NCBI GenBank assembly: GCA_017476665.1
Contig: JAFUZJ010000009.1
Location: 1-39,664 of the forward strand
Length of the DNA: 39,664 bases
DNA from: Lachnospiraceae bacterium
Lineage (GTDB): Bacteria > Bacillota > Clostridia > Lachnospirales > Lachnospiraceae
Direction of reading: 5' to 3'
This document shows positions 8,343 to 16,288 of the stretch, one piece after another. Under the pieces are notes generated by a model. The model made no database searches and was not told the origin of the DNA. It was given only the letters and a program-made list of their open reading frames with translations. Position 1 is the first letter of the stretch. The number at the start of each line of letters is the position of its first letter. The position numbers and the translations under genes were made by a program.

Positions 8343-8370
8343 AAGACGAAGTTTTCACCATAAAGTTTCA
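8343..8370 (-). promoter_or_regulatory. ECF-type promoter upstream of the sigma factor gene
   Basis: On the minus strand TGAAAC (8370-8365) is followed after 16 bases by CGTCTT (8348-8343). This matches the AAC -35 and CGTC -10 pattern known for Firmicute ECF sigma factors such as SigM, SigV and SigW. It lies about 37 bases before the sigma start codon, which suggests autoregulation. Confidence 0.65.
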
Positions 8371-8392
8371 CTTTTTCTCAAAAAAGTTCTTA

Positions 8393-8866
8393 TCATCCCA
8401 AAAAAGCAATATAAAAATTCAGATAAGCCGCAAACGTAAGCCATACCAGATAAGGCACCAGCAGATACCCTGCGACCTTGTTCAGCTCCGAGAACTTCTG
8501 CCAGGTCACAAACACCAGATACCACAGCAAAAGCAGCCAGAAAAACGCCGTGACATACGCATCCAGCCGAAAGAAGATCACCGGCCAGAAGAAATTCACA
8601 ATCAGCTGCGCCCCATAATACAGCAGGGCACTCCGCTTCTCCTCACCAGACGGCTCCAGCCAGATCAAATAGGCCGCCACCCCCATCAGCACATACAAAA
8701 CGGTCCACACCACCGGAAAAAGCCATCCGGGCGGCGCCAAAGGGGGATTCGGTATCGCCGCATACTCCCCCGCTATGTTCGGTGTGAACAAAGAAGACAG
8801 AATGCCCACACCCAGGCTTAAGCCCACGCTGATCAGAAGCGGTTTCCATTGTATTTTTGTCTGCAT
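8393..8866 (-). CDS. tspO: TspO/MBR family tryptophan-rich sensory protein
   Basis: TspO proteins are five-helix membrane proteins that bind porphyrins and related ligands. The start is ATG 8866 (MQTKIQWKPLLISVGLSLG) with a modest GGAG upstream; the earlier open frame has no coding character. The product has 157 residues with five hydrophobic segments and the family core PPLAPPGWLFPVVWTVLYVL followed by GVAAYLIW. Several conserved Trp residues are present. It stands between the ECF operon and the helical-bundle gene; no heme or porphyrin genes are nearby to narrow its role. Confidence 0.88.
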   Translation of the reverse strand: MQTKIQWKPLLISVGLSLGVGILSSLFTPNIAGEYAAIPNPPLAPPGWLFPVVWTVLYVLMGVAAYLIWLEPSGEEKRSALLYYGAQLIVNFFWPVIFFRLDAYVTAFFWLLLLWYLVFVTWQKFSELNKVAGYLLVPYLVWLTFAAYLNFYIAFLG

Positions 8867-8934
8867 AAAACACTCCGAAACATTTGTTACTTCATATATA
8901 TGCCCATCCGTCCCGGAACATGCAGACAACTCCT

Positions 8935-9366
8935 CTACACGTATCCCTTCATCTCCTGCATGAAATCCTCCTCAATCCCAATCAGCTTCTTCGCCACATC
9001 CTGACTCTCCCTGGAAGCGTCCGGATACTTATTCACATACTCGCTGACCGACTGAATACCCATGTTGCAGCCGTCCATCATGATCTTCGCCACCTCGTGG
9101 TCGTCGGGATGCACCATCATCTTCAGGCTCATCTCCATATTTGCCATGATCTCGGCCATCTTGCTCGGCGCACTCTCATCCTTGCCGCAGTCCCGCAGCT
9201 GATCTGAGATCTCACTCTCCAGCTGTCTGTGCTTTTCCCCATAGGACTCCAGCAGATCATTCAGCTTTGCATCCTTGGCGTACTCCCGCATTTTTTTCAC
9301 ACTGTCCATCGCCATCTGACATCCGGAACTACATTCCTTCAACAATTCGATCGTATTTGCATCCAT
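8935..9366 (-). CDS. Four-helix-bundle protein, DUF2383/ferritin-like
   Basis: A 143-residue, largely helical, acidic protein starting MDANTIELLKECSSGCQMAMDS. It is rich in Met, Glu and Lys with heptad-like spacing across four predicted helices, and has His residues at HRQLE and HPDDHE. Length and pattern fit the DUF2383 (PA2169-type) ferritin-like group, but the di-iron ligand pattern was not confirmed. A GGAGGGTAAGGT site precedes the ATG. It lies 68 bases upstream of tspO. The function is unknown. Confidence 0.6.
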   Translation of the reverse strand: MDANTIELLKECSSGCQMAMDSVKKMREYAKDAKLNDLLESYGEKHRQLESEISDQLRDCGKDESAPSKMAEIMANMEMSLKMMVHPDDHEVAKIMMDGCNMGIQSVSEYVNKYPDASRESQDVAKKLIGIEEDFMQEMKGYV

Positions 9367-9444
9367 ACCTTACCCTCCATTTTGATCCGAATTTACAAGA
9401 TAGGATGCACCGACTCCGTGCAATTTATACAGACAAAATTCCAA

Positions 9445-10566
9445 TTACTCCGTTCCCTTTATTGTAAATAGTGCCACTTCACCGGAATACGCCGGATAAA
9501 ACAGATACTGCCGGATGCGGTCATTCAGCCTTCCCTCATGCCGAAAGTGCAAGTGTCCCGCAAGCACCGCCACCACAGGACACCCGGAATCCCGGAGCAG
9601 ATCCAGATATTCCTGTGTCACATCATCTGCCCGATAATTGCCATCATCTCCCCACAGCAACACTCTGCCGTCCCAGTTTTCCCTGGAATACTCTCTGAGC
9701 GGCTCATCCTCTCCGAAATCCAGCGGCACATGTTGTACCAGGATCACCGGTTTCCCCAGCGCGAACACCTGCCGGATCTCCTGCAGCATCGACTCTGTCA
9801 GCTGCGAAGTACTGTCACTGATCCCCAGAATCAAAAATTCCCCATAGTCCAAAACCTGCACCGGCTCATACGGAAGTTCCTCCCGAAGCGCATCCTGCTC
9901 CTCCTCGGAATACTCCGTCCACCATGCGCGCAGATCATGGTCAGCAGTCACATACAGATAAGGCATCGTAAGCTTTCCCAGTCCTTCTTTCAGGCAACGG
10001 CTGTTTGCCTCGCTCAGAAAATCCATGATATCGCCGCCGAGAAGCACACCGTCCAGATCCATGTCCTCCGCGCTCTCCGCAATCTTTCCAAAAACCTGCC
10101 CGGATGAATTGCCGTCCCGCGTAAACCCTTCCAGCCTCCGCTGCACAGTCCCGCGATCCCGCTCCGCAATCTCTTCATTGGCTATCGCAATGTGCATATC
10201 GGACAGATATAAAAAATAATACTCCTCCCGCAGCCCGGGAATCTCTATCACCCGCTCCTCCACATTTGCAGCCGCACCGCTCTCCAGCAAAACCGCCTTC
10301 CGCGCTTCATTGGACATTCTGATGACAGGTTCCGGCTCGGAGGACGGCTCCGGTTCTTCCGGCTCGGTTTCCTCCACCGGCTCCTCCCCTGTCATCTCCT
10401 CCGGCAACGCTGCCTTCGTCATAGAGCTTTCCTCCACTGGGATCTCAAGCACCGCCCAGTTCTTTTTCCCGCAGCCGATGAAAAGCAAAGCGCACATCAG
10501 ACAGGTGCAGGTGAAAAGAATTCTTTTCTTTCTATTCTTTTGATTACTGTTCTCATTCCGTTTCAT
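9445..10566 (-). CDS. Lipoprotein calcineurin-like metallophosphoesterase
   Basis: This 373-residue protein has a basic N-terminus, a hydrophobic segment and the lipobox LFIGC around residue 32, so it should be anchored outside the membrane. A Glu/Pro-rich linker follows (about 50-85). The metallophosphoesterase motifs are present in order: SDMHIA (DxH), GGDIMDF (GD), TADHD in place of the usual GNHE, VQHVPLDF, and the C-terminal GHLHF (GHxH). The third motif is divergent but keeps a His. The substrate is unknown. No binding site precedes the ATG, and a TATAAT lies only eight bases upstream, which suggests a leaderless transcript. Confidence 0.85.
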   Translation of the reverse strand: MKRNENSNQKNRKKRILFTCTCLMCALLFIGCGKKNWAVLEIPVEESSMTKAALPEEMTGEEPVEETEPEEPEPSSEPEPVIRMSNEARKAVLLESGAAANVEERVIEIPGLREEYYFLYLSDMHIAIANEEIAERDRGTVQRRLEGFTRDGNSSGQVFGKIAESAEDMDLDGVLLGGDIMDFLSEANSRCLKEGLGKLTMPYLYVTADHDLRAWWTEYSEEEQDALREELPYEPVQVLDYGEFLILGISDSTSQLTESMLQEIRQVFALGKPVILVQHVPLDFGEDEPLREYSRENWDGRVLLWGDDGNYRADDVTQEYLDLLRDSGCPVVAVLAGHLHFRHEGRLNDRIRQYLFYPAYSGEVALFTIKGTE

Positions 10567-10574
10567 AATGCTTC

Positions 10575-10604
10575 ATTATACCGTATCTGCAGTCGGTTTG
10601 TAAA
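10575..10604 (-). promoter_or_regulatory. Promoter abutting the metallophosphoesterase start codon
   Basis: TTTACA (10604-10599) and TATAAT (10580-10575) are 18 bases apart on the minus strand. The -10 box ends eight bases before the ATG at 10566, so the mRNA would have almost no 5' leader. Confidence 0.6.
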
Positions 10605-10726
10605 TGAATCTGCCATCATATTCCTGTCGTCAGCAAAAGCTCCAGATCGTCATTTTCCGAAAATAAATTTCCGCACACAGTTTTGCGGTTTTGCTTTCTT
10701 CAAATGTACGCCAGGCGCACCACGAC

Positions 10727-10761
10727 AAAAAGATCCGGCCACCTTAATAGGTGTTGCCGGA
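10727..10761 (-). terminator. Intrinsic terminator after the aldo/keto reductase gene
   Basis: On the minus strand TCCGGC-AA-CACC, loop TATTAA, GGTG-GCCGGA is followed by TCTTTTT. The stem overlaps the last codons of the reductase gene and would end the sulfatase/EAL/reductase transcript. Confidence 0.75.
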
Positions 10762-11805
10762 CCTTGTCATTTCTTTCGCCGCTCTGATGTCCTTTCCTGC
10801 CAGGATCTCCCGATAATCCCGATAATTTTTCTCCAACAGTTCCGGGGTATTTAACCCGTACGGACATCTGGCACTGCAGCGTCCGCAATGCATGCAATCC
10901 TTGATCCTGTGCATTTTTGCCTGCATTTCGGGGGTCAGCTGACTCTCCGACGGCGCCCGCCGAATCAACAGACTCATTCTGGCGCAATTGTTGATCTCAA
11001 TCCCCGCCGGGCAGGGCATACAATACCCGCAGCCTCTGCAGAATTCCCCGGAGAGTTCCTCTCTGTCCTTCTCAATGACCGCTTTCAATTCCTCCGTCAG
11101 CACCGGCGGATGCTCTATGTATGATAAAAACTCATCCAGCTCCGACTCCCGCTGCACGCCCCAGATTGGCAGTACATTGTCGAACTGGTTCAGATAGGCG
11201 TATGCCGCGGCCGAATTGTTGATCAGCCCTCCCGCCAGCGCTTTCATACAGATAAATCCCATATCCGCCTTCCTGCACCGCTCCACAATATCCATATCCG
11301 CTTCCGATGCCAGATAGCTGAACGGGAACTGCAGGGTTTCATAAAATCCGGATGCAATGGCTTCCTTCGCCACTGCCAGCCTGTGATTGGTAATGCCGAT
11401 GTGCCGTACCTTCCCCTGCGCCTTCGCCTCCAGCATCGCCTCATAAAGTCCCGTGCCGTCCCCGGGTTTCGGACAGAACGCCGGATTATGGAACTGATAA
11501 ATGTCGATATACTCCGTGCGCAGATTGCCTAACGACGTCTCCAGATCCTTCCAGAATCCTTCCGCCGTTGTGGCACCGGTCTTCGTGGCAATATACACTT
11601 TCTCCCGCATCCCATCAAACGCCTCTCCCACTTTGACCTCAGAATCGGTATACCATCTGGCCGTGTCAAAAAAACGCACACCCCGATCATACGCCTTCCG
11701 CAGCAGCCGCACCGCTTCCGCCTGCGAGATGCGCTGGATTGGCAGCGCGCCAAAGGCATTTTTCTCTACGACGATCTCCGTCTTCCCCAGTCTCACCTGT
11801 CCCAT
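10744..11805 (-). CDS. Aldo/keto reductase with C-terminal 4Fe-4S ferredoxin domain (COG1453)
   Basis: Predicted oxidoreductase with an NAD(P)-dependent (alpha/beta)8 barrel. The catalytic Asp-Tyr-Lys-His set is visible in FFDTARWYT, IATKTG and IYQFHNP. The C-terminal part (about 270-335) has two clusters, CRGCGYCMPCP and CMHCGRCSARCP, typical of the clostridial ferredoxin-linked subgroup. The start is placed at ATG 11805 (MGQVRLGKTEIVV), ten bases after AAGGAG; the ATG at 11814 sits almost on that site. It begins one base after the EAL stop, so the two genes are coupled. The substrate is unknown. An intrinsic terminator overlaps its 3' end. Confidence 0.88.
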   Translation of the reverse strand: MGQVRLGKTEIVVEKNAFGALPIQRISQAEAVRLLRKAYDRGVRFFDTARWYTDSEVKVGEAFDGMREKVYIATKTGATTAEGFWKDLETSLGNLRTEYIDIYQFHNPAFCPKPGDGTGLYEAMLEAKAQGKVRHIGITNHRLAVAKEAIASGFYETLQFPFSYLASEADMDIVERCRKADMGFICMKALAGGLINNSAAAYAYLNQFDNVLPIWGVQRESELDEFLSYIEHPPVLTEELKAVIEKDREELSGEFCRGCGYCMPCPAGIEINNCARMSLLIRRAPSESQLTPEMQAKMHRIKDCMHCGRCSARCPYGLNTPELLEKNYRDYREILAGKDIRAAKEMTRSGNTY

Positions 11806-11806
11806 A

Positions 11807-13726
11807 TCATACATTCTCCTTTAAAAACTCCAGATACTTCTCCTGCGGCACCGGTTTGGAAAAATAATACCCCTGCAGATAATCACAGCCCTCGCTCACA
11901 AGGAAATCCATCATCTCCTTAGTCTCCACGCCCTCCACCACAATCTTTTTGTTCACTTCCTTGATCATGCGGATCGTGTGCTGCAGCACCATCAACGCCA
12001 CCTTATCCTCCATGGCCTGCCAGAGAATGCTCTTGTCGATCTTCACCAGATCCATGGGCAGCTTTACCAGATAATCGATTGCCGCAAACCCGGAGCCGAA
12101 ATCATCAATGGCGAACGTCACACCGTAGTTGTGCAGTCGGTTCATGATCCCCGTCATCTTGAGCATCTCACTGCTCTCCATCTCTGCGGTTTCCGTGATC
12201 TCCAGATTGATCCGGCTGGGCTCAATATCATATTCCTCCATGGTGCCCAACAGCGTTTCCACCAGGTTCACCTGCCTGCACTGCACCGGTGACAGATTGA
12301 TCTCTATGTAATCCACCCCGTATTCGCAGCAGTTGCTGTTCCGCATGAATTCACACACCTTTTCAAACACCATTTTCCCGATGGCGTCAATCTGTCCCCT
12401 GCTTTCCGCCAGCGGAATAAATTCCTCCGGACTGATGAAACCGAACTTTTCATCCTGTAGCCTGACCAGTGCTTCCGCACTGTGAAACTTCATCGTCTTT
12501 GTATCAAGAATCGGCTGATAATATACCTCAAAACGCTCCTGCCGGATTGCCTCATTGATGATGCGGATCAGCTCTCTCCTCCTGTGCACACTTGCCACAG
12601 TCTTCTCCACATTTTCAATCTCATGCGTATCTTCCGCTCCCGCGCTCATGATCTCATGGACAATCTCCTCCATCTCCATCCCGTCAATGTCAAACCGCAC
12701 AATGGGAATCTTTTTCACCACCACGTCAATGGGAATATCACGACTCTCATCTTCGGCGTCGACGGAAAAAGGAGTCTCAAAACTCTCTTTAACCTTTTTG
12801 ATCAGCTGTGCGCACTCTTCCTCTGTGGTCAGTATCGCAAAACAATTGATACTGAGCGCATAAGCCTTATTGCCGAACACATTATTCAGCCGCTCCGCAA
12901 TCTTGCCGGAGATGATTGCCACATTCTCCTGCCCATAAGCATTGACCACCACATCGAAACCCGCCATCTTGATCCCAATGATCGTGTAGGGCTCCTCCTT
13001 CTTCCGGATCCGGTGAACCGTCTCCAAAAAGGCCTGCCTGTTGTAACATCGCGTATCATTGTAGGTATAATACGCCGGGTTCTCGAAAGCGGAATACAGG
13101 AAAAACAACATCAATGCACAGGTAAAATTGCTGATCACATAGGGCGGATGAAACGCCTGAAAGATCACACTCACAAAAATGCAGAGCACAAAGCCCGTAA
13201 TGGAAAACACCTGGTACGCATTAAAACGCTTCCTCGCCGCCACAAAAACAATATTGGCCGCAAACACCGCCACAAAGGCCGTCACATAGAGCAGGATCAT
13301 CAAAGGGCCGTGACGGTATACAAGATTTTCATCATAATAAATCGAAAGATGCGTAAAGGGCGAAGAGAACAGAAGAAATACATCCACCGCCAGAATCCCG
13401 GCCGCCAACAGTTGTATTCCCTTTTTAAACCGCGGGATCTTGATCATGACATCAATGTAAAGCATAAAGATGACACCCAGCAGATTGAACAGGAGCAGAT
13501 AGACCTGATTGCTCAGATAGTTCAGCCACATGGGATACCGTTCCGGAAAAGATATGGTGTAAAACGTCAATATATTCAATGCGGATGCAAACAGATTATC
13601 GATCAGCATACAGACAAAAAGTCTGTTCTGCCTGGTCGCATAATTTTCTTTCATCAGATACATGATCAACAGAACAATCGTAGCCGCAACAGCGGCCTGG
13701 CAATACTGGGGATAATATTTTAGCAT
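11807..13726 (-). CDS. Membrane c-di-GMP phosphodiesterase, degenerate GGDEF plus intact EAL domain
   Basis: The protein probably hydrolyses cyclic di-GMP. The N-terminal half holds about seven hydrophobic segments (MASE-like sensory region, residues 1-220). A GGDEF-like domain follows (about 240-360) without a GGDEF motif, so cyclase activity is unlikely. The EAL domain (about 390-640) keeps the key motifs EALVR, NLSP, EITE, DDFGSG, KIDKS, VEGVE and QGYYFSKP, which suggests an active enzyme. The start is placed at ATG 13726 (MLKYYPQYC), preceded by AAAAGGAT; an ATG at 13747 is possible but lacks a binding site. It is in an operon with the sulfatase gene upstream and the reductase downstream. 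Confidence 0.88.
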   Translation of the reverse strand: MLKYYPQYCQAAVAATIVLLIMYLMKENYATRQNRLFVCMLIDNLFASALNILTFYTISFPERYPMWLNYLSNQVYLLLFNLLGVIFMLYIDVMIKIPRFKKGIQLLAAGILAVDVFLLFSSPFTHLSIYYDENLVYRHGPLMILLYVTAFVAVFAANIVFVAARKRFNAYQVFSITGFVLCIFVSVIFQAFHPPYVISNFTCALMLFFLYSAFENPAYYTYNDTRCYNRQAFLETVHRIRKKEEPYTIIGIKMAGFDVVVNAYGQENVAIISGKIAERLNNVFGNKAYALSINCFAILTTEEECAQLIKKVKESFETPFSVDAEDESRDIPIDVVVKKIPIVRFDIDGMEMEEIVHEIMSAGAEDTHEIENVEKTVASVHRRRELIRIINEAIRQERFEVYYQPILDTKTMKFHSAEALVRLQDEKFGFISPEEFIPLAESRGQIDAIGKMVFEKVCEFMRNSNCCEYGVDYIEINLSPVQCRQVNLVETLLGTMEEYDIEPSRINLEITETAEMESSEMLKMTGIMNRLHNYGVTFAIDDFGSGFAAIDYLVKLPMDLVKIDKSILWQAMEDKVALMVLQHTIRMIKEVNKKIVVEGVETKEMMDFLVSEGCDYLQGYYFSKPVPQEKYLEFLKENV

Positions 13727-13750
13727 AATAGGATCCTTTTCACTCATAAA

Positions 13751-15427
13751 CTATTCTTTGTTATAATCAAACACTCTGCCGGTGGGCTGCATTGTACTCT
13801 CATCTGACGCATGTCCGGTCTGCACATATTCCTCCATATGCTCCCTGACCGTCACATGATAAAGCAGATACCGCCTTTCCCGCTGCTGTCCTTCCCACTG
13901 AACAAACACCTCATCAGAAGCATCCCCCGAAAGCAATCTCTGATATGCTCCCACATAATCTTCATGACTTACCGGGGTATCCAAAACCTGCAGGGAATCA
14001 TGCTGCTCTCCTATGCCTTTTATCAGCAAAACAGGGTGCTGCCTTCCCGCCATCACTTTCTCATCTGCTCCCAGGCCATGATCGGACATCACTGCGATCA
14101 CGGTATTGTCATAAACGCCGCTCTCCCGCAGCTTCTCCAGATATGCCTGAAACACAGTAAAGGATGCTTCTATGCAGGATACATAGTCCGAACCATGTAC
14201 CCGCTCCCCTGCAGCATTATATCGGAACGGCGCGTGTGCCCCCTCCAGATGGATCAGCTTAAATTGCTTCTGATCTGTATACGTGACAGACTGCGCCTTG
14301 AGATCCGCATAAAAAACAAAGTCTTCCCACATGAATATCTCCTGGTCCACATCCACTGCTCTCTGATTCCACAGCTGATGCGCGTCAAACCAGCAATATT
14401 GCTTGCATACCCACGGCATATATTTAAATCCCACCATCTTCATCTGCCTCTTGGCAAAAAGAATGGGATCCGACAATTTTAATTTGGTATGCACCAGGTT
14501 CTGATAGCGGTCGCCGATCACACTCTCGGAGAGCTGCAGATCTTCCTCATAAATACTCATTCCATAGCCCAGCTGCTCCAGTTCATCAAAAAATTCCCCT
14601 TCCCCGTATACATGATGAACATAGTCCTCAAACGCTTCCTCATTCTCATACCATTCTCCCGACAGCAGTAACGGCACCGCGCAATCCGTACAAGGATACC
14701 CTCCCATGACATTCGAATAATATGTGAAATCCTTCATATTCTCCCTGTACTCCGGATGCCGTTCCATGGCTTCTTCGAACTTCCCCGCATCCACAGCATC
14801 CAGCAGGAAAATAATAAAATTGGTGTCGACCGACATTTCGAACTGATCATCCTTCACACAGGTGAGCGCGTCCTTCTTCTGATATCCCTCTGCGGTAAAA
14901 AACAGCGTCAGTACCGTGACCGCCAAGAGCAGGAAAAGGAAAAGGCTGACTCCTCCCACGATCTTGCGAAATGCTTTCTTTTTCAGAAAAATACAAAGTC
15001 CCACCGCAAGCAGCGCCAGCACACCCCAGATGATGCCGGAAGCGATCCTCTCGCTCTTATAATCCGCGAGGACAAATTCCGAGCCATCCAATGCCGGCAG
15101 ATTTTTCACCTGAAAATTTCCCTGTACATAACAACCGGTCAGCGCCAGAAACGCTGCTCCCAGTCCCACATCATAGACGCGGTCGCCCAGAAACCATAAC
15201 AGTCCAAACAACAGCGCCATACCGATAAACGCAACGCCGAAATACAGCAGACACCATGGAAGCAGGAACCACGCATCATACCAGAATTCCCCCTGGTTAT
15301 TCAGATAAATCTCCATCGGTGCAAAAAACATTATCATAAAACTGATCGCCAATGCCGCTGCCATGCCCGGACTCCACAATCCGCAGGCGGCTCTGGCGTT
15401 CCATCTGCCTTTTATATATGTCTTCAA
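13751..15427 (-). CDS. Membrane-bound sulfatase / phosphoglycerol transferase-like hydrolase
   Basis: A 558-residue protein of the alkaline phosphatase-like superfamily, resembling lipoteichoic acid synthase-type envelope enzymes. The first about 190 residues contain five hydrophobic segments. The extracytoplasmic domain begins with NFIIFLLDAVDAGKFEEA, where the LDA motif marks the first metal site. The position of the nucleophile (GGYPCTDCAVPLLLSG) is Thr/Cys-containing, and the C-terminal metal site is VMSDHGLGADEKVM. The conserved HLEGAHAPF segment is also present. It probably modifies an envelope polymer or glycan; the substrate cannot be told. It heads a three-gene operon with the EAL and reductase genes. 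Confidence 0.78.
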   Translation of the reverse strand: MKTYIKGRWNARAACGLWSPGMAAALAISFMIMFFAPMEIYLNNQGEFWYDAWFLLPWCLLYFGVAFIGMALLFGLLWFLGDRVYDVGLGAAFLALTGCYVQGNFQVKNLPALDGSEFVLADYKSERIASGIIWGVLALLAVGLCIFLKKKAFRKIVGGVSLFLFLLLAVTVLTLFFTAEGYQKKDALTCVKDDQFEMSVDTNFIIFLLDAVDAGKFEEAMERHPEYRENMKDFTYYSNVMGGYPCTDCAVPLLLSGEWYENEEAFEDYVHHVYGEGEFFDELEQLGYGMSIYEEDLQLSESVIGDRYQNLVHTKLKLSDPILFAKRQMKMVGFKYMPWVCKQYCWFDAHQLWNQRAVDVDQEIFMWEDFVFYADLKAQSVTYTDQKQFKLIHLEGAHAPFRYNAAGERVHGSDYVSCIEASFTVFQAYLEKLRESGVYDNTVIAVMSDHGLGADEKVMAGRQHPVLLIKGIGEQHDSLQVLDTPVSHEDYVGAYQRLLSGDASDEVFVQWEGQQRERRYLLYHVTVREHMEEYVQTGHASDESTMQPTGRVFDYNKE

Positions 15428-15501
15428 CTCATCCTACCTCTGTCTCTGCCATGCCGATTCCGCACAGATCACCGGCATTCCCCTAAAACATCTTATAGAA
15501 C

Positions 15502-15531
15502 ATTATAACACGCCCCAAAACATTACTGCAA
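15502..15531 (-). promoter_or_regulatory. Promoter of the sulfatase-EAL-reductase operon
   Basis: TTGCAG (15531-15526) and a consensus TATAAT (15507-15502) are 18 bases apart on the minus strand, about 75 bases before the sulfatase ATG. It lies in the divergent gap with the DUF421 gene. Confidence 0.7.
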
Positions 15532-15607
15532 CCGCTTATCCGACCGTTTATGAATATCCTGCCCAAAACAGGCAATGCTATGAAAAAACAAAGGAGCAAC
15601 TTTCAGC

Positions 15608-16282
15608 ATGGACATTCTGAACATCATCATGACCACTGTTCTCTCCGCGATCGCCCTGTTTTTCCTGACTAAGATCATGGGGCACAAGCAGGTCGCGGAG
15701 CTTGATATTTATGACTACATCACCGGGATCACCATCGGATCCATCGGGGCAGAACTGGCCACCGAGCTGGAGGAGCCATGGAAACCGCTGACCGCGATGA
15801 TCGTCTATGGGCTGATCACCTGGTCTTTAAGCCTGGTGACCAAGAAGATCTTCCGCACCGGAAAATATATCAACGGCACCCCCACGATCATCCTGGACAG
15901 CGGCAGGCTTTTCCGGGACAATATGAAAAAAGCCAATCTGGACCTGAGCGAATTCCTGCTCATGTGCAGACAGGCCGGATATTTTAACCTGAGTGATATA
16001 CAGACGGCGGTGTTTGAGTACAACGGCAGACTGTCCGTGCTTCCCGTCAGCGGCAAACGGCCCGCCACACCGGCAGATATGAATCTGAATCCCGCCCAGG
16101 AATCCATCCTGACCGAAGTCATCATGGACGGCAGAGTGCTGGGCGGAAACCTGAAAAAGCTGGGACTGGATGCCGCATGGCTGGAGGAACAGGTGAAGGC
16201 ACAGGGCTATCCGGATGCGAAAGCGGTGTTCCTCGGACTGTGCGACGGAAATCACGGGCTGACCCTGTATGCGGGGGAATGA
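15608..16282 (+). CDS. DUF421 (YetF/YcaP-like) membrane protein
   Basis: A 224-residue protein of the DUF421 family. The N-terminus has three hydrophobic segments and the family core KIMGHKQVAELDIYDYITGITIGSIGAELA (about 24-53, quoted here as the KIMGHKQVAELD region). The cytoplasmic C-terminus contains the second conserved part, PTIILDSGRL through SEFLLMCRQAGYFNLSDI. An AAAGGAGC site precedes the ATG. It is divergent from the sulfatase gene and ends a few bases from the convergent binding-protein gene. The B. subtilis relatives are envelope and sporulation-related, but the molecular function is unknown. Confidence 0.85.
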   Translation: MDILNIIMTTVLSAIALFFLTKIMGHKQVAELDIYDYITGITIGSIGAELATELEEPWKPLTAMIVYGLITWSLSLVTKKIFRTGKYINGTPTIILDSGRLFRDNMKKANLDLSEFLLMCRQAGYFNLSDIQTAVFEYNGRLSVLPVSGKRPATPADMNLNPAQESILTEVIMDGRVLGGNLKKLGLDAAWLEEQVKAQGYPDAKAVFLGLCDGNHGLTLYAGE

Positions 16283-16288
16283 ACCGCT

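Noticed and set aside
12482-13723. 413-codon plus-strand frame opposite the EAL gene
   Set aside because: It is the antisense shadow of a well-supported GGDEF/EAL gene; its product is rich in His, Ile and Arg and has no start site.
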